NCBI GenBank assembly: GCA_030824585.1
Contig: JAVBXM010000243.1
Coordinates: 1-57,659 of the forward strand
DNA from: Phaeospirillum sp.
GTDB taxonomy: Bacteria > Pseudomonadota > Alphaproteobacteria > Rhodospirillales > Magnetospirillaceae
DNA: 57,659 nucleotides
Direction of reading: 5' to 3'
Below are positions 42,372 to 53,291 of this stretch, piece after piece. A program made the position numbers and the translations under genes. The notes below the pieces were generated by a model. The model saw only the letters and a program-made list of their open reading frames with translations. It ran no database searches and had not been told where the DNA came from. How positions within the stretch are numbered: position 1 is the stretch's first letter; each line of letters opens with the position of its first letter.

Positions 42372-43286
42372 CTACAACACCTTCCCCGCCACGATGGCCG
42401 CCAGGATCAGCCAGCCGAAATGGCGGTTGGACTTGAACTTGTCCAGGCAATCGGCGCCATCGTGAATGTCCACCTTGCGGATCTGCCACAGCAGATGAGC
42501 GCCGGCCAAGGCGAGGCCCGGCCAGAACGCCCAGCCCAGCCCAGCCGCCCAGCCGGCGGCGCCGATCAGGGCCAGAGTCATGGGATAGAACAGCCACAGC
42601 CACGTGACCGTCGCGTCGCCCAGCCTGAGCGCGGTGGACTTCACGCCGATCAGGGCGTCGTCCTCCTTGTCCTGATGGGCATAGATGGTGTCGTAACCCA
42701 GCGTCCAGAACGGCCCGGCGGCATAGAGCAGCAGGGCGGGCAGACCCATGTGCCCCTGCACCGCCGCCCAGCCCAGCAGCGCCCCCCAATTGAAGGTCAG
42801 CCCCAGCCAGGCCTGCGGCCAGTAGGTGATGCGCTTCATGAAGGGATAGGGGAAGACCAGCAGCAGCGAGGCGACACCCACCGCGATGGCGAAATTGTTG
42901 AGCTGCATCAGCACGGCCAGACCGGTGAGCAGTTGCAGCCCCAGGAAGGCCAGCGCCTGGGTGGGGCTGACGGCGCCCGACGGGATGGGCCGCGACGCGG
43001 TGCGCGCCACCCGTCCGTCGAAGTCGCGATCGGCCCAGTCGTTGAAGGTGCAGCCGGCGCCGCGCATCACCACCGCGCCCACGGCGAATAGCGCGAACAG
43101 CCACAAATCGGGCCAGCCCGAACCGGCCAGGGCGATGCTCCACCAGCAGGGGAACAGCAGCAGCCAAGTCCCGATGGGCCGGTCGAGACGCATCAGGCGA
43201 AAATAGGGACGGGCGGCGGCGGGGACGTAACGGTCGATCCAATTGCCGACCGGAATGTCACCCTGCAAGGTCTGGGACGGGCTCAT
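42372..43286 (-). CDS. ubiA: 4-hydroxybenzoate octaprenyltransferase
   Basis: The 304-residue integral membrane protein has the UbiA prenyltransferase motifs: the first Asp-rich box CTFNDWADRDFDGRV and the second DTIYAHQDKEDD, joined by hydrophobic helices. UbiA attaches the polyprenyl chain to 4-hydroxybenzoate in ubiquinone synthesis, in the inner membrane. Also seen is SRPIPSGAVSPTQAL. Length agrees with the family. Confidence 0.92.
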   Translation of the reverse strand: MSPSQTLQGDIPVGNWIDRYVPAAARPYFRLMRLDRPIGTWLLLFPCWWSIALAGSGWPDLWLFALFAVGAVVMRGAGCTFNDWADRDFDGRVARTASRPIPSGAVSPTQALAFLGLQLLTGLAVLMQLNNFAIAVGVASLLLVFPYPFMKRITYWPQAWLGLTFNWGALLGWAAVQGHMGLPALLLYAAGPFWTLGYDTIYAHQDKEDDALIGVKSTALRLGDATVTWLWLFYPMTLALIGAAGWAAGLGWAFWPGLALAGAHLLWQIRKVDIHDGADCLDKFKSNRHFGWLILAAIVAGKVL

Positions 43287-43354
43287 GCTCCATGCTTATC
43301 CCAAAGCCGGACGGGAGGAAATGGGGAAGCGGGCTGGCCATACGGCCGTCGGAC

Positions 43355-45031
43355 TTATTTGGTGAAGTAGAGCAGCCCCTTGTTCCAACCAAGCGTCGGC
43401 GTCCGCCAGGCGGTGCGGATGTCCTCGGACGACGGCCGCAGCGGCTTGCCGAAATACCAGCCCTGGCCGAAGCGCACCTTCAAGAGCTTCAGCAGGTTGG
43501 CGGTCTCGGCGTCTTCCACGTATTCGGCGGTGGTGGTGACACCCAGTTCGGTGCACAGGCCGACGATGGCCTTGATGAACGACACGTCCTCGTTGTTGCG
43601 CATGGCGTCCTTGATGTAGGAGCCGTCGATCTTGACGTTGTCCACCTTGAGCGCCCGCAGGTAGTGGAAGGCGGCGTGGCCGGCGCCGAAATCGTCCAGG
43701 CAGACCTCGTGCCCCTGCTTGCGGATCAGTTGGATGACGTCGTTGACCGCCTTCAGGTCGCGGACCTGGGCGGATTCGGTCATCTCGAACACCAGCCGCT
43801 TGCGCAGATCGGTGGTGGTGGTGAGGATTTCCTTGAGCTTCTTGACCACCGTGGGATCGGACAGCGAATAGCCCGACAGGTTGACGGCGAAGCGCAGGGA
43901 TTCGGTGTTGGCGACGGTGGACCGCATGAACTTGATGGCGCGCTCCAGCAGCGCCATGTCCAGCATGCCGACCATGCCGGTATCCTCGGCGAAGGTCACC
44001 GTCTCGTAGGGCGACTTGTTGTCCTCGCCCTTGAAGCGCACCAGACACTCGAAATGGTGGACCACGCCGGTCCACAGATCGACGATGGGCTGGAACATCA
44101 GGTCGAAGTCGCCGCCCACCACGGTGTTGCGCACGTCGTTCATCTGCTTGACCGTCGCCGACAGGCGGGGCTGCAGGTCCTTCATCAAGGTGGCGAGGTC
44201 GCCGCCGCTCTCCGCCTCCATGGCGAAGCGGTTCAGCGTGTAGGTCAGCGCCCGGGCCGCTTCCTCGGGCGGGACGTCGGCCACGTCCAGCATCAGGGTG
44301 GCCAGGGTGGCGTGGATGGGCGGCGCGTCGGGCAGCACCACGGCCGCCGCCTGGGTCACCGACCTGTTGATGGAATCGGGCGAGACCGAGGCCGAGTGCA
44401 GAACGCCGAACTTGCCGTCGTCCAGTTGGCCGACCCCGTCGCCGCCCACTGACAGCGCCTTCAATCGGTTGCCCAATTCGGTGGTCAGGGCTTCCTGGGC
44501 CTCGGCATCGCCGGACAGCGCGTCGATCTTGGGCAGCTCGACCAGGGTCAGTTGATAGGGCTCGTCCGGCGCGGCACTTTCCAGCAGGCTCGACGCCATG
44601 GCCTGGAAGCTGTCCTTGTCCAGCAACCCGGTCTTGCCCACCCGGTTCTCCTCGTGGGCATGGAAGCCGCCGGGATGGCCCAGCGCCACCATCAGGCGGT
44701 CGGGCGTGCTGGGGTGGCGATAGCCCGACAGCGTCACCTCGGAATTCTTGCCGTCGGGACGCAGCACGCGCAGCATGGCGTTGCGCACCCGCTCGCCGCC
44801 GGCCATCTGCTTCAGGGCCTGGGACAGGGCGGTATGGTCGCCGGGATGGATGATCGAGGACAGGGGCTGGCCGGTCAGGGCGCGGGCGCCGCGGCCCAGC
44901 AGGGCCATGGCGGCCCCCACCGCGAAGGCGGTCTTGCCCTGGTAATCCAGTTCGAGAAGAACGTCGGCCGCCGCGAAGGCGAAGGCGACATACATGTCGC
45001 TCGACCGGCCGAGATCGTCGTTGTCCGCCAT
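43355..45031 (-). CDS. c-di-GMP phosphodiesterase: PAS-like sensor, degenerate GGDEF, active-looking EAL
   Basis: The 558-residue protein opens with a PAS-like region ([20 protein letters not shown] ... [14 protein letters not shown]). A weak GGDEF-like middle follows. The last 240 residues are an EAL domain with FECLVRF (ExLxR), [35 protein letters not shown] and GQGWYFGKP. All major metal and substrate residues look present, so it probably hydrolyses c-di-GMP. I chose ATG 45031 because GAGGGG lies eight bases upstream; ATG 45037 is also in frame. Confidence 0.85.
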   Translation of the reverse strand: MADNDDLGRSSDMYVAFAFAAADVLLELDYQGKTAFAVGAAMALLGRGARALTGQPLSSIIHPGDHTALSQALKQMAGGERVRNAMLRVLRPDGKNSEVTLSGYRHPSTPDRLMVALGHPGGFHAHEENRVGKTGLLDKDSFQAMASSLLESAAPDEPYQLTLVELPKIDALSGDAEAQEALTTELGNRLKALSVGGDGVGQLDDGKFGVLHSASVSPDSINRSVTQAAAVVLPDAPPIHATLATLMLDVADVPPEEAARALTYTLNRFAMEAESGGDLATLMKDLQPRLSATVKQMNDVRNTVVGGDFDLMFQPIVDLWTGVVHHFECLVRFKGEDNKSPYETVTFAEDTGMVGMLDMALLERAIKFMRSTVANTESLRFAVNLSGYSLSDPTVVKKLKEILTTTTDLRKRLVFEMTESAQVRDLKAVNDVIQLIRKQGHEVCLDDFGAGHAAFHYLRALKVDNVKIDGSYIKDAMRNNEDVSFIKAIVGLCTELGVTTTAEYVEDAETANLLKLLKVRFGQGWYFGKPLRPSSEDIRTAWRTPTLGWNKGLLYFTK

Positions 45032-45163
45032 GCCCATTCCCCTCGTGTCCAGGCTCGAGACTATGCCAAAGGTTGGCGTCGGGCAAGTAAGTGTTGGTGC
45101 AATTCTGAGGCGCAATGTGATGGGGGCGGGGGATTTCTCCTCCGCCCCCCAATGGGTCCGCCG

Positions 45164-46663
45164 CTACTCGGCGGCCGGCTTCCAGCGCAGGACCGGAGAG
45201 CGCGCCGCCAGGGTTTCATCCAAACGGCGCCGGGGCGTCAGGCGGGGTGCCGCCTTGAAGTCCTCGGCGGCTCCCGCCTTGGCCTTGGCGGCCAGCCCGC
45301 GCACCACCGCGATGAACTGATCCAGCGTGTCCTTGGACTCGGTTTCCGTGGGCTCCATCAGCAGGGCGCCGTGCACAACCAGTGGGAAGTACATGGTCAT
45401 GGGATGGTAGCCCTCGTCGATCATCGCCTTGGCGAAATCCAGCGTGGTCACCCCGGTATCCTTGAGGAAGCGGTCGTCGAACAGCGCCTCGTGCATGCAG
45501 GGGCCATCGAACGACGCCGATAGGTCGTCCTTGAGCGACGCCAGCAGGTAGTTGGCGTTGAGCACCGCGTCGCTGGACGCCTGACGCAAGCCGTCGGAGC
45601 CCATGGACATGATGTAGGCCAGCGCCCGGATGAACACGCCGAACTGGCCATGGAAGCCCTTGACCCGGCCGAACGGCTTGGCGCCGGCCCGCTTGCCTTC
45701 AACCATTTCCAGCCCGCCCGCGCCGTGCACCACATAGGGCACCGGGGCATAAGGAGCCAGGGCCGCCGACAGCACGGTGGGGCCGGCACCGGGACCGCCG
45801 CCGCCATGGGGCGTCGCGAAGGTCTTGTGCAGGTTGATGTGCATGGTGTCGATGCCGAGATCGGCGATCTTCACCCGGCCGACGATGGCGTTGAAGTTGG
45901 CGCCGTCGCAGTAGAAATAGGCCCCCGCCCCGTGCACCGCCGCCGCGATCTCGATGATCTCGGTCTCGAACAGGCCGCAGGTGTTGGGGTTGGTCAGCAT
46001 CAGGGCCGCCACGTCGGGCCCCAGCTTGGCCTTCAGCGCCGCCACATCCACCCTGCCGTTCTCCAGCGCCGGAATGGGATCGACGCTATAGCCGCACATG
46101 GCCGCCGAGGCGGGATTGGTGCCGTGGGCGCTTTCCGGCACCAGCACGCGGCGGCGATGGCTCTCGCCCTTATCCTCGTGGGCGCTGCGGATGGCCATCA
46201 GGCCGCACCACTCGCCGTGGGCGCCGGCCGCCGGACTCATGGCCACCGCCGGCATGCCAGTCAGCTCCTTCAGCCAATGGGCCAGGGAATCGATGACCTC
46301 CAGCGCGCCCTGCACCGTCTTTTGCGGCTGCAGCGGATGCAGGTCGGCCAGGCCGGGCAGGCGGGCCACCTTCTCCGACAGGCGGGGATTATGCTTCATG
46401 GTGCACGAGCCCAGCGGGTAGAAGCCGGAATCGATACCGTAATTCTTCTGGGACAGCCGCGTGTAGTGACGCACCACCTGGGGCTCGGACAGGTCGGGCA
46501 GCGCCACCCGCCCCCGCCGCGGCGCGTCGCCCAGCCGCTCCAGGTCGAAGGGCGCCGGCTCGGGCAGGTCGATGGCCACAGAACCGGGATTGTCCAGTTC
46601 GAAGATCAGCTTCTCTTCGATCAGAAGGGCGCGGTTGCCGCTGATGGTCATGGGCTCGCTCAT
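45164..46663 (-). CDS. gcvPB: Glycine dehydrogenase (decarboxylating) subunit 2, P-protein
   Basis: The 499-residue protein is the C-terminal half of the split P-protein, containing the PLP lysine in HINLHKTFATPHGGGGPG. It also has SQKNYGIDSGFYPLGSCTMKHNP, PAAGAHGEWCGLMAIRSAH and a late VPESAHGTNPASA segment. Together with subunit 1 it decarboxylates glycine in the glycine cleavage system. ATG 46663 overlaps the subunit 1 stop by one base. It is the last gene of the gcv operon. Confidence 0.95.
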   Translation of the reverse strand: MSEPMTISGNRALLIEEKLIFELDNPGSVAIDLPEPAPFDLERLGDAPRRGRVALPDLSEPQVVRHYTRLSQKNYGIDSGFYPLGSCTMKHNPRLSEKVARLPGLADLHPLQPQKTVQGALEVIDSLAHWLKELTGMPAVAMSPAAGAHGEWCGLMAIRSAHEDKGESHRRRVLVPESAHGTNPASAAMCGYSVDPIPALENGRVDVAALKAKLGPDVAALMLTNPNTCGLFETEIIEIAAAVHGAGAYFYCDGANFNAIVGRVKIADLGIDTMHINLHKTFATPHGGGGPGAGPTVLSAALAPYAPVPYVVHGAGGLEMVEGKRAGAKPFGRVKGFHGQFGVFIRALAYIMSMGSDGLRQASSDAVLNANYLLASLKDDLSASFDGPCMHEALFDDRFLKDTGVTTLDFAKAMIDEGYHPMTMYFPLVVHGALLMEPTETESKDTLDQFIAVVRGLAAKAKAGAAEDFKAAPRLTPRRRLDETLAARSPVLRWKPAAE

Positions 46664-48012
46664 CACACGACCTCCTTCAGGGCGGCGACAAGCTTGTCCA
46701 TGTCGTCCTCGGTATTGGTCTCGGTGGCGGCCAGGATCAGCACCGGCTTCAATTCCGGCCAGGTGGGATAGAAGCGCGAGGCCGGCACGCCGGCCAGGAT
46801 GCCCTTGTCGGCCAGGGCGTCCACCACGGCGGCCGCGTCGGCGTCGTCGCCCAGATGGACGGCGAATTCGTTGTAATAGCTTTGCGGCAGCACGCGGAGG
46901 CCCGTCACCGCCTTCAGCTTCTGCTCGAGCCGCGTGGCGGCCAGATGGTTCAGTTCGGCCAACCGGCCGAAGCCGGTGCCGCCCAGCATGGTCAGGTGGA
47001 TGGAGAAGGCCAGGGCACAGAGGCCCGAATTGGTGCAGATGTTGCTGGTGGCCTTCTCGCGGCGGATATGCTGCTCGCGGGTCGACAGCGTCAGCACCCA
47101 GCCGCGCCGTCCGTCCACGTCCACGGTCTGGCCGGCCAGGCGGCCGGGCATCTGGCGCAGGTACTTTTCGCGGGTGGCGAACAGGCCAAGGCCCGGCCCG
47201 CCGAAATTCATGCCCATGCCCAGGGACTGGCCCTCGGCCACCACGATGTCGGCCCCCATGGCACCGGGGGATTCGATCAGGCCGAGACTGGTGGGCTCGG
47301 CCACCATCACCACCAGCAGGGCGCCGGCCTCGTGGCAGAGCGCCGCCAGCGGCCGCAGGTCGCGCACCGTGCCGAAGAAGCCGGGATTCTGCACGATGAC
47401 GCAGGCGGTCTTGCCATCCACCCGGCCGATCATGTCCTCCATGCCCAGCGGGTCGGGGGGCAGGATTTCCGCTTCCATCTCGGTGTAGCGCAGCGAGGTT
47501 TCAACGGTCTCGGCATAATGGGGATGCAGGCCGCCCGAGACGATCACCTTGCCGCGCTTGGTGATACGACACGCCATGATGGCCGCCTCGGCGGTGGCCG
47601 TGGCGCCGTCGTACATGGAGGCGTTGGCCACATCCATGCCGGTGATGGTCGCCACCTGGCTTTGGAACTCGAACAGCATCTGGAGCGTGCCCTGGCTGAC
47701 CTCGGGCTGGTACGGCGTGTAGGCGGTGAGGAACTCGCCGCGCAGCAGCAACTGGTCCACCGCCGCCGGAATATGGTGGCGATAGACGCCCGCCCCGATG
47801 AAGAACGGGGCGCAGCCCGCCGACAGGTTCTTGCCGGCCATGCGGGTGAAGGCGCGCTCCACCTCCATCTCGCCCTGGTGGGCGGGAAGCGGCAACGGAC
47901 CGGCCAGCCGGGCGGATTGGGGCACGTCGCGGAACAGTTCGTCCACGCTTTTGGCCCCGATCACGTCCAGCATGGCGCGGCGGTCGGACTCGGTCAGCGG
48001 CAGGTAGCGCAT
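46663..48012 (-). CDS. gcvPA: Glycine dehydrogenase (decarboxylating) subunit 1, P-protein
   Basis: The 449-residue protein is the N-terminal half of the split P-protein: [63 protein letters not shown] and a late [18 protein letters not shown]. It forms a heterodimer pair with subunit 2. Translation starts at ATG 48012, ten bases after the gcvH stop. Split GcvP is common in alphaproteobacteria and Gram-positives. Confidence 0.95.
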   Translation of the reverse strand: MRYLPLTESDRRAMLDVIGAKSVDELFRDVPQSARLAGPLPLPAHQGEMEVERAFTRMAGKNLSAGCAPFFIGAGVYRHHIPAAVDQLLLRGEFLTAYTPYQPEVSQGTLQMLFEFQSQVATITGMDVANASMYDGATATAEAAIMACRITKRGKVIVSGGLHPHYAETVETSLRYTEMEAEILPPDPLGMEDMIGRVDGKTACVIVQNPGFFGTVRDLRPLAALCHEAGALLVVMVAEPTSLGLIESPGAMGADIVVAEGQSLGMGMNFGGPGLGLFATREKYLRQMPGRLAGQTVDVDGRRGWVLTLSTREQHIRREKATSNICTNSGLCALAFSIHLTMLGGTGFGRLAELNHLAATRLEQKLKAVTGLRVLPQSYYNEFAVHLGDDADAAAVVDALADKGILAGVPASRFYPTWPELKPVLILAATETNTEDDMDKLVAALKEVV

Positions 48013-48022
48013 GGGATGGGAC

Positions 48023-48400
48023 CTATTCCAGGGTCTTGAGGTAGGCGTCGTAGGCGGCCTGATCCATCAGGTCGTTCAGTTCGGCCGGGTTGGCGAGCTT
48101 CAGCTTGAAGAACCAGGCGGCACCCTCGGCGGCCTCGTTGACCAGGCCGGGCTGGTCGACGATGGCCGCGTTGCCGGCGGTCACCGTGCCCGACACCGGG
48201 GAATAGACCTCGGACGCGGCCTTGACCGATTCCACCACGGCGGCCTCGGCGCCCTTGGCGATTTCGCGGCCCGCTTCGGGGACCTCGACGAACACCACGT
48301 CGCCCAGGGCGTGCTGGGCATAGTCGCTGATGCCGACGGTGCCGATGTCGCCCTCGACGTCGATCCACTCATGGTCCTTGGTGAAACGCTTGCTGCTCAT
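48023..48400 (-). CDS. gcvH: Glycine cleavage system H protein
   Basis: The 125-residue protein has the lipoyl-domain block [17 protein letters not shown], with the Lys of ESVKA as the lipoylation site. The start ATG at 48400 gives [18 protein letters not shown], the usual N-terminus. H protein carries the aminomethyl group between P and T proteins. It lies between gcvT and gcvPA in the riboswitch-controlled operon. Confidence 0.95.
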   Translation of the reverse strand: MSSKRFTKDHEWIDVEGDIGTVGISDYAQHALGDVVFVEVPEAGREIAKGAEAAVVESVKAASEVYSPVSGTVTAGNAAIVDQPGLVNEAAEGAAWFFKLKLANPAELNDLMDQAAYDAYLKTLE

Positions 48401-48413
48401 TGGAAGATTCCCC

Positions 48414-49535
48414 TCAGCCTTTGAAATAACGATGCGGCACGAACGGCAGGGCGCAGACATGGGCGTCCATGGCCTTGCCGCGCACCACCAGCTTCAACCT
48501 GGTTCCGATTGCGGCGAAGGCGGCAGGCACATAGCCCATGGCCACCGGGCCGCCCGCCGACGGGCCGAAGCCGCCGGAACAGATTTCCCCCAGGCGGTTG
48601 CCCGCCTCGTCGGTGATCTCGGTATGGGCGCGGGCCGGCGCCTTGCCGTCGGGCTGGATGCCGACCCGAAGCGTGGGCGCACCCTCGGCCAATTGTTTCT
48701 GGATCACGGCGGCGCCGGGGAAGCCCCCTTCGGCGCGGCGGCGCTTGCTCATGATCCACGAGATATTGGCCTGGACCGGAGTGGTCTCGGTGTCGATGTC
48801 CGAACCGTAGAGACACAGGCCGGCCTCAAGGCGCAGCGAGTCGCGCGCCCCCAGCCCGGCCGGCTTGACGCCCGGCGCGCCCAGGATGGCGCGGGCCAGC
48901 GCCTCCGCATCGGCGTTGGCCACCGAGATTTCCCAGCCATCCTCGCCGGTATAGCCCGAGCGGGTGGCGAGGCACTTGATGCCGGCCACGGTGATCTCGG
49001 CGATGGTCATGAAGGTCATGGACACCGCCTCGGGAGACAGCACCGCCATGGCGGCGGCCGCGCCGGGGCCCTGGAGCGCCAGCAGCGAGCGGTTCTCGAT
49101 CATCGAGAGTTCCACCTTGCCACCCAGATGCTTGACCAGATGGGCGAAGTCGGCGTGCTTGCAGGCGGCGTTGATCACCAGGAACAGGTGGTCGTCGGCC
49201 AGCTTGCTGATCATCAGGTCGTCGAGGATGCCGCCCTGGTCGTTGGTGAACACCGAATAGCGGGTCTTGCCGATTCCCAGTGCCCGGACATCACCCGGCA
49301 CCAGGGTTTCCAGCAATTCCACGGCCTTGGCCCCCTTGATCTCGGCCTGGCCCATGTGGGAGACGTCGAACAGAGCGGCACCCGAGCGGGTGTGCAGGTG
49401 CTCGGCCAGCACGCCGGCCGGATACTGCACCGGCATGGCATAGCCGGCGAAGGGCACCATCTTGGCCCCCAGCTCGCGATGCAGGGCGTCCAGCGGAACG
49501 GTCAGCAGGGGCGTATCGGAATGGGACTCGGACAC
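48414..49535 (-). CDS. gcvT: Aminomethyltransferase, glycine cleavage system T protein
   Basis: The 373-residue protein has [38 protein letters not shown] in pieces, [14 protein letters not shown] and a late [15 protein letters not shown], as in GcvT. It transfers the one-carbon unit to tetrahydrofolate. I chose GTG 49535 (VSESHSDTP) because a strong GAAGGAGGAA ribosome site lies six bases upstream. The first operon gene sits about 80 bases after a tandem glycine riboswitch, so expression is likely switched on by glycine. Confidence 0.93.
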   Translation of the reverse strand: MSESHSDTPLLTVPLDALHRELGAKMVPFAGYAMPVQYPAGVLAEHLHTRSGAALFDVSHMGQAEIKGAKAVELLETLVPGDVRALGIGKTRYSVFTNDQGGILDDLMISKLADDHLFLVINAACKHADFAHLVKHLGGKVELSMIENRSLLALQGPGAAAAMAVLSPEAVSMTFMTIAEITVAGIKCLATRSGYTGEDGWEISVANADAEALARAILGAPGVKPAGLGARDSLRLEAGLCLYGSDIDTETTPVQANISWIMSKRRRAEGGFPGAAVIQKQLAEGAPTLRVGIQPDGKAPARAHTEITDEAGNRLGEICSGGFGPSAGGPVAMGYVPAAFAAIGTRLKLVVRGKAMDAHVCALPFVPHRYFKG

Positions 49536-49569
49536 CGGGTTCCTCCTTCGCGGATGCACCGCGCGGGAT

Positions 49570-49820
49570 ATTGAAGGGCACCGGGCATGGCTGTGGCGTT
49601 GCCCGGGTTGCCCCCCTCTGTCTGGGAACCTGAAAGATTCACCGTGTCGCCCGAAGGGGGCCTTACGGCTTTCATCGTCGGTGGGCCGCCCGACCTTTCA
49701 AGGGGTCCGACGGCACGCTTTCCAGAGTTTCATCCCCCCGCGGTCCTTTTGCCTGAGAGTTTCCAGGGGCGGTTGCTCCTTCGGCGCCGGCCCGCGAACG
49801 GACCGGTCTCTCCCACGGGG
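49570..49820 (-). promoter_or_regulatory. Tandem glycine riboswitch and its expression platform
   Basis: On the minus strand, aptamer 1 runs from GGGAGAGACC (49814) through GCCGAAGGAGCAA to GGAAACTCTCAGGCAAAAGG (ending near 49742). Aptamer 2 follows to about 49616, with ACTCTGGAAAG, CCACCGACGATGAAAGCC and GAATCTTTCAGGTTCC. This is the classic two-aptamer layout of the gcvT motif. A GC-rich hairpin (about 49576-49612, GGGCAACCCGGGCA with TGCCCGGTGCCC) lies between the aptamers and the gcvT start and may be the expression platform. Confidence 0.93.
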
Positions 49821-49882
49821 ATCATCTGTGCCGGCACATCTTAGTCAGGCCGGCGACGGAGTCAACGAGAGTCCACGAGCTC

Positions 49883-50428
49883 CTAGCGCTTGATGCGCCG
49901 GTTGGCTTCCAACTCCTCGGACGACAGTTGGAAGCCGATGTAAATCTCGTAATTATCAATGAGTTCCTTGGTCCGGACCGGCAGGCGCATGGTCACTTCT
50001 TCGTCGGTGACGCGGATACGGTCGGCCGTGTCGGGGAAGGTCACCGGGAAGGTGAACACGCCCTTGGCCTCGGGGGCCGGATAGAACTTGGGAACGGCGA
50101 CGAAATAGGTGACGTCCAGGGTACGCCCCTTGGCGGCGGGACCGCGCCGCAACTCGAAGCCCAGTTGCAGCGACACCTCGCCGCCCTTGTCGTCATAGAC
50201 GCAGCCACCCTTGAAAGCGACCACCTCACCTTCCATCTCCACGTCGGTCAGGTCGCGGCCGCCGCCGGAACGATACTTGGTGATCTTGGCGGCATCGGAC
50301 ATGATGTAGACGGGCGGACAGGGCGGCGCCACCTTGCCCTTGAGGCGGGACATGGAATCACACCCCGACAGCACCAGGGGAGCCGCCAGGACGAAACACA
50401 GCAGGCGGGCAATGCGAAGGGTGTTCAT
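49883..50428 (-). CDS. Hypothetical lipoprotein
   Basis: The 181-residue protein begins MNTLRIARLLCFVLAAPLVLSGC, with lipobox LSGC, so it should be a lipid-anchored envelope protein. The mature part has beta-strand-rich segments such as VEMEGEVVAFKGGCVYDD, VSLQLGFELRRGPA and DNYEIYIGFQLSSEE. AGGAAG lies seven bases before ATG 50428. The family is not recognised; similar proteins are common near ispH in this group only by impression. It is divergent from ispH. Confidence 0.6.
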   Translation of the reverse strand: MNTLRIARLLCFVLAAPLVLSGCDSMSRLKGKVAPPCPPVYIMSDAAKITKYRSGGGRDLTDVEMEGEVVAFKGGCVYDDKGGEVSLQLGFELRRGPAAKGRTLDVTYFVAVPKFYPAPEAKGVFTFPVTFPDTADRIRVTDEEVTMRLPVRTKELIDNYEIYIGFQLSSEELEANRRIKR

Positions 50429-50544
50429 GCCAAACTTCCTTAAACGCCACATGATCTGGTAAAGGTGCCCCCGACTGTAGTGAAGCCGGGGCGCCGACAC
50501 AAGACGCGAGCCCCGTCCCCCCAGCCAACCCGGAGAGCGATAAA

Positions 50545-51501
50545 GTGACCACAAGCGTTGCCAAGAGGCCCCTGACCCTGGTACTGGCCAGCCCGCGCGG
50601 ATTTTGCGCCGGCGTCGACCGCGCCATCCACATCGTCGAGCGGGCCCTGGAAAAATACGGCGCTCCGGTCTATGTCCGCCACGAGATCGTCCACAACAAG
50701 TTCGTGGTGGAATCCCTGGCCCAGAAGGGGGCGGTATTCGTCGAGGAACTGAATGAGGTTCCCGATGAGGCCACCGTGGTCTTCTCGGCCCACGGCGTGC
50801 CCAAGACCGTTCCGGCCGAGGCCGACCGCCGCGAGCTGACCTCCCTGGACGCCACCTGTCCGCTGGTGACCAAGGTTCACCGCGAGGCCGAACTGCACCA
50901 CGCCATGGGCCGCCAGATCATCATGATCGGCCATGCCGGCCACCCCGAGGTGATCGGCACCATCGGCCAGGTCCCCGAGGGCACCGTATTGCTGGTCGGC
51001 ACCCCGGAACAGGCCGAGACGGTGGCCCCCAGGGACCCGTCCATGCTGGCCTACATCACCCAGACCACCCTGTCGGTGGATGACGCGGCGGCGGTGATCG
51101 ACGTTCTGCAGCGCCGCTTCCCCGACATGGTCGGGCCCAAGCGCGAAGACATCTGCTACGCCACCACCAACCGCCAGGCCGCCGTCAAGACCATCGCGCC
51201 CCATTGCGAGGCGCTGATGGTCATCGGCTCGCCCAATTCCTCCAACTCGTCGCGCCTGGTGGAAGTGGCGGCGCGGGCCGGCTGCGCCCGCTCGGTGCTG
51301 GTGCAGCGCGCCGCCGAGGTGGACTGGAGCCTCCTGGACGGCGTCGACCGCCTGGGCATCACCGCCGGCGCCTCGGCCCCGGAAATCCTGGTGGAGGAAG
51401 TGGTGGCGGCGGCGCGCGAGCGCTTCGACGTCACCATCGAGGAAATCCGCGTCACCACCGAGACGGTGACCTTCAAGCTGCCGCAGGCTTTGTCCGAGTA
51501 G
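50545..51501 (+). CDS. ispH: 4-hydroxy-3-methylbut-2-enyl diphosphate reductase
   Basis: The 318-residue protein has the IspH/LytB motifs: [18 protein letters not shown] with the first cluster Cys, [38 protein letters not shown], a late ATTNRQ and [10 protein letters not shown]. It performs the final step of the MEP isoprenoid pathway, using a [4Fe-4S] cluster. The start is GTG 50545. It is the first gene of an ispH-thrB-rnhA run. Confidence 0.95.
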   Translation: MTTSVAKRPLTLVLASPRGFCAGVDRAIHIVERALEKYGAPVYVRHEIVHNKFVVESLAQKGAVFVEELNEVPDEATVVFSAHGVPKTVPAEADRRELTSLDATCPLVTKVHREAELHHAMGRQIIMIGHAGHPEVIGTIGQVPEGTVLLVGTPEQAETVAPRDPSMLAYITQTTLSVDDAAAVIDVLQRRFPDMVGPKREDICYATTNRQAAVKTIAPHCEALMVIGSPNSSNSSRLVEVAARAGCARSVLVQRAAEVDWSLLDGVDRLGITAGASAPEILVEEVVAAARERFDVTIEEIRVTTETVTFKLPQALSE

Positions 51502-51516
51502 GTCCCGGCAAGGTTC

Positions 51517-51590
51517 GTCATCCCGAGCGAAACCGGGGGATCTCCGCCTGGCATGACGCTGCCGATCCTGAAAGGCCGCGTCGGGATGAC
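51517..51590. repeat. GTCATCCCGA-ended fold-back repeat, copy 2
   Basis: The element begins GTCATCCCGA at 51517 and ends TCGGGATGAC at 51581-51590. Inside is GGGGGATCTCCGCCTGGCA, matching the interiors of the copies at 40803 and 52686. It lies in the ispH-thrB gap, so transcription must read through it if the genes are co-transcribed. Confidence 0.8.
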
Positions 51591-51689
51591 ATCCTTGGGA
51601 GGTGGGGCAAAGTCGCCCTCTCTTCTCTGGCGTCATCGGCGGAAACATCGTACCTTCCGCCGATTCCAGCCTGAAGCAGTCGAGAGAGC

Positions 51690-52670
51690 ATGGCCGTCTA
51701 CACCGAGGTTTCCGACGACGAATTGGAAGAGTTCGCCGCCGAGTACGACATCGGCGAGGTGGTGTCGTGCAAGGGCATCGCCGAAGGCGTCGAGAACACC
51801 AACTACCTGCTGCAGACCGACCAGGGAAACTACATCCTCACCCTCTATGAAAAGCGGGTGAATCCGGAGGAACTGCCGTTCTTCCTGGGACTGATGGAGC
51901 ATCTGGCGGCACGCGGGCTGGCCTGCCCCACCCCCATCCACGGCCGCGACGGCAAGGCGCTGCGCACCCTGTGCGGCCGCCCGGCGGCCATCGTCAGCTT
52001 CCTCAAGGGCATGTGGACCCGGCGCATCACGCTCAACCACTGCGCCGAGTTGGGCCCGGCCATGGCCACCATGCATCTGGCCGGCGCCGATTTCCCGCTG
52101 ACCCGGGCCAACAACCTGTCGGTCTCCGGCTGGCGCCCGCTGTTCGAGGCCATCCGGCCGCGCGCCGCCGAGATCAAGGCCGACCTGGAGCAGGTGATCG
52201 AGGCCGAACTGCGGTACCTGGAGGCCCACTGGCCCCAGACCCTGCCGGTGGGGCTGATCCACGCCGACCTGTTCCCCGACAACGTATTCTTCCTGGCCGA
52301 CAAGGCGGCGGGCATGGACCGGATGTCGGGCTTCATCGACTTCTATTTCGCCTGCACCGACGCCCTGGCCTACGATATCGCCATCTGCCTCAATGCATGG
52401 TGCTTCGAGGATGACGGCGCCTTCAACGCCACCAAGGCGCGGCTGATGCTCAACGGCTACCGCAAGGTCCGGCCGCTGTCGGCCGACGAATTGCTGGCCC
52501 TGCCGCTGCTGGCCCGCGGCGCCGCCATGCGCTTCCTGCTGACCCGGAGCTACGACTGGCTGAACACCCCGGCCGGCGCCATGGTCAAGCGCAAGGACCC
52601 CATGGAGTATTTCCGCAAGCTCCGCTTCCACCAAGGCGTCGGCGGTCCCGGCCAGTACGGCATCGAATGA
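51690..52670 (+). CDS. thrB: Homoserine kinase, aminoglycoside phosphotransferase type
   Basis: The 326-residue protein starts [22 protein letters not shown] and has the APH-type catalytic loop [14 protein letters not shown] and the metal-binding [21 protein letters not shown]. It matches the ThrB form used by alphaproteobacteria, which is unrelated to GHMP homoserine kinases. It phosphorylates homoserine on the way to threonine. It follows ispH and precedes rnhA, a known order in alphaproteobacteria. Confidence 0.9.
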   Translation: MAVYTEVSDDELEEFAAEYDIGEVVSCKGIAEGVENTNYLLQTDQGNYILTLYEKRVNPEELPFFLGLMEHLAARGLACPTPIHGRDGKALRTLCGRPAAIVSFLKGMWTRRITLNHCAELGPAMATMHLAGADFPLTRANNLSVSGWRPLFEAIRPRAAEIKADLEQVIEAELRYLEAHWPQTLPVGLIHADLFPDNVFFLADKAAGMDRMSGFIDFYFACTDALAYDIAICLNAWCFEDDGAFNATKARLMLNGYRKVRPLSADELLALPLLARGAAMRFLLTRSYDWLNTPAGAMVKRKDPMEYFRKLRFHQGVGGPGQYGIE

Positions 52671-52685
52671 CATTCCCCCGGCCCG

Positions 52686-52789
52686 GTCATCCCGAGCGTC
52701 AGCGAGGGATCTCCGCTTGGCACGGTGGAACCAAACCGGGCACGGCGAACCAGAATGAGATCCCTCCTCCCGATGGTCGTCGGGATGAC
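52686..52789. repeat. GTCATCCCGA-ended fold-back repeat, copy 3
   Basis: The element begins GTCATCCCGA at 52686-52695 and ends TCGGGATGAC at 52780-52789. Inner blocks GCGAGGGATCTCCGCTTGGC and GAGATCCCTCCTC pair in part. It fills the gap between thrB and rnhA. Confidence 0.8.
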
Positions 52790-52804
52790 AGGAAAGCGTA
52801 GGCG

Positions 52805-53263
52805 ATGAGCGAAGAGAAACCCGAATCCGTCGAGATCTATACCGACGGCGCCTGTTCCGGCAATCCCGGCCCCGGCGGCTGGGGCGCCATCCTGCGCTTC
52901 AAGGGCGTGGAGAAGGAGCTGAAGGGCGGCGAGGTCCAGACCACCAACAACCGCATGGAAATGATGGCGGTGCTGTCGGCGCTCAACGCCCTGACCCGGT
53001 CCTGCGCCATCGACCTCTACACCGACAGCGAATACGTCAAGAAGGGCATGACCGAGTGGCTGCGCGGCTGGAAGGCGCGGGGCTGGAAGACCGCCGACAA
53101 GAAGCCGGTGAAGAACGACGACCTGTGGAAGGCCCTGGACGAGGCCGCCGCGCGGCACAAGGTGTCCTGGCACTGGGTCAAGGGCCATGCCGGCCATCCG
53201 GAGAACGAGCGCGCCGACGCCCTGGCCCGCGAAGGCATCGCCGATATACGGGCGGCACGGTGA
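52805..53263 (+). CDS. rnhA: Ribonuclease HI
   Basis: The 152-residue protein has the four acidic catalytic sites: [33 protein letters not shown] and a late [12 protein letters not shown], with GHAGHPENE carrying the active-site His. RNase HI cuts RNA in RNA-DNA hybrids. It sits at the end of the ispH-thrB-rnhA run. Length and layout are typical. Confidence 0.95.
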   Translation: MSEEKPESVEIYTDGACSGNPGPGGWGAILRFKGVEKELKGGEVQTTNNRMEMMAVLSALNALTRSCAIDLYTDSEYVKKGMTEWLRGWKARGWKTADKKPVKNDDLWKALDEAAARHKVSWHWVKGHAGHPENERADALAREGIADIRAAR

Positions 53264-53291
53264 TCCGCCGGGCTTTCGCCCCGCGACAGAC

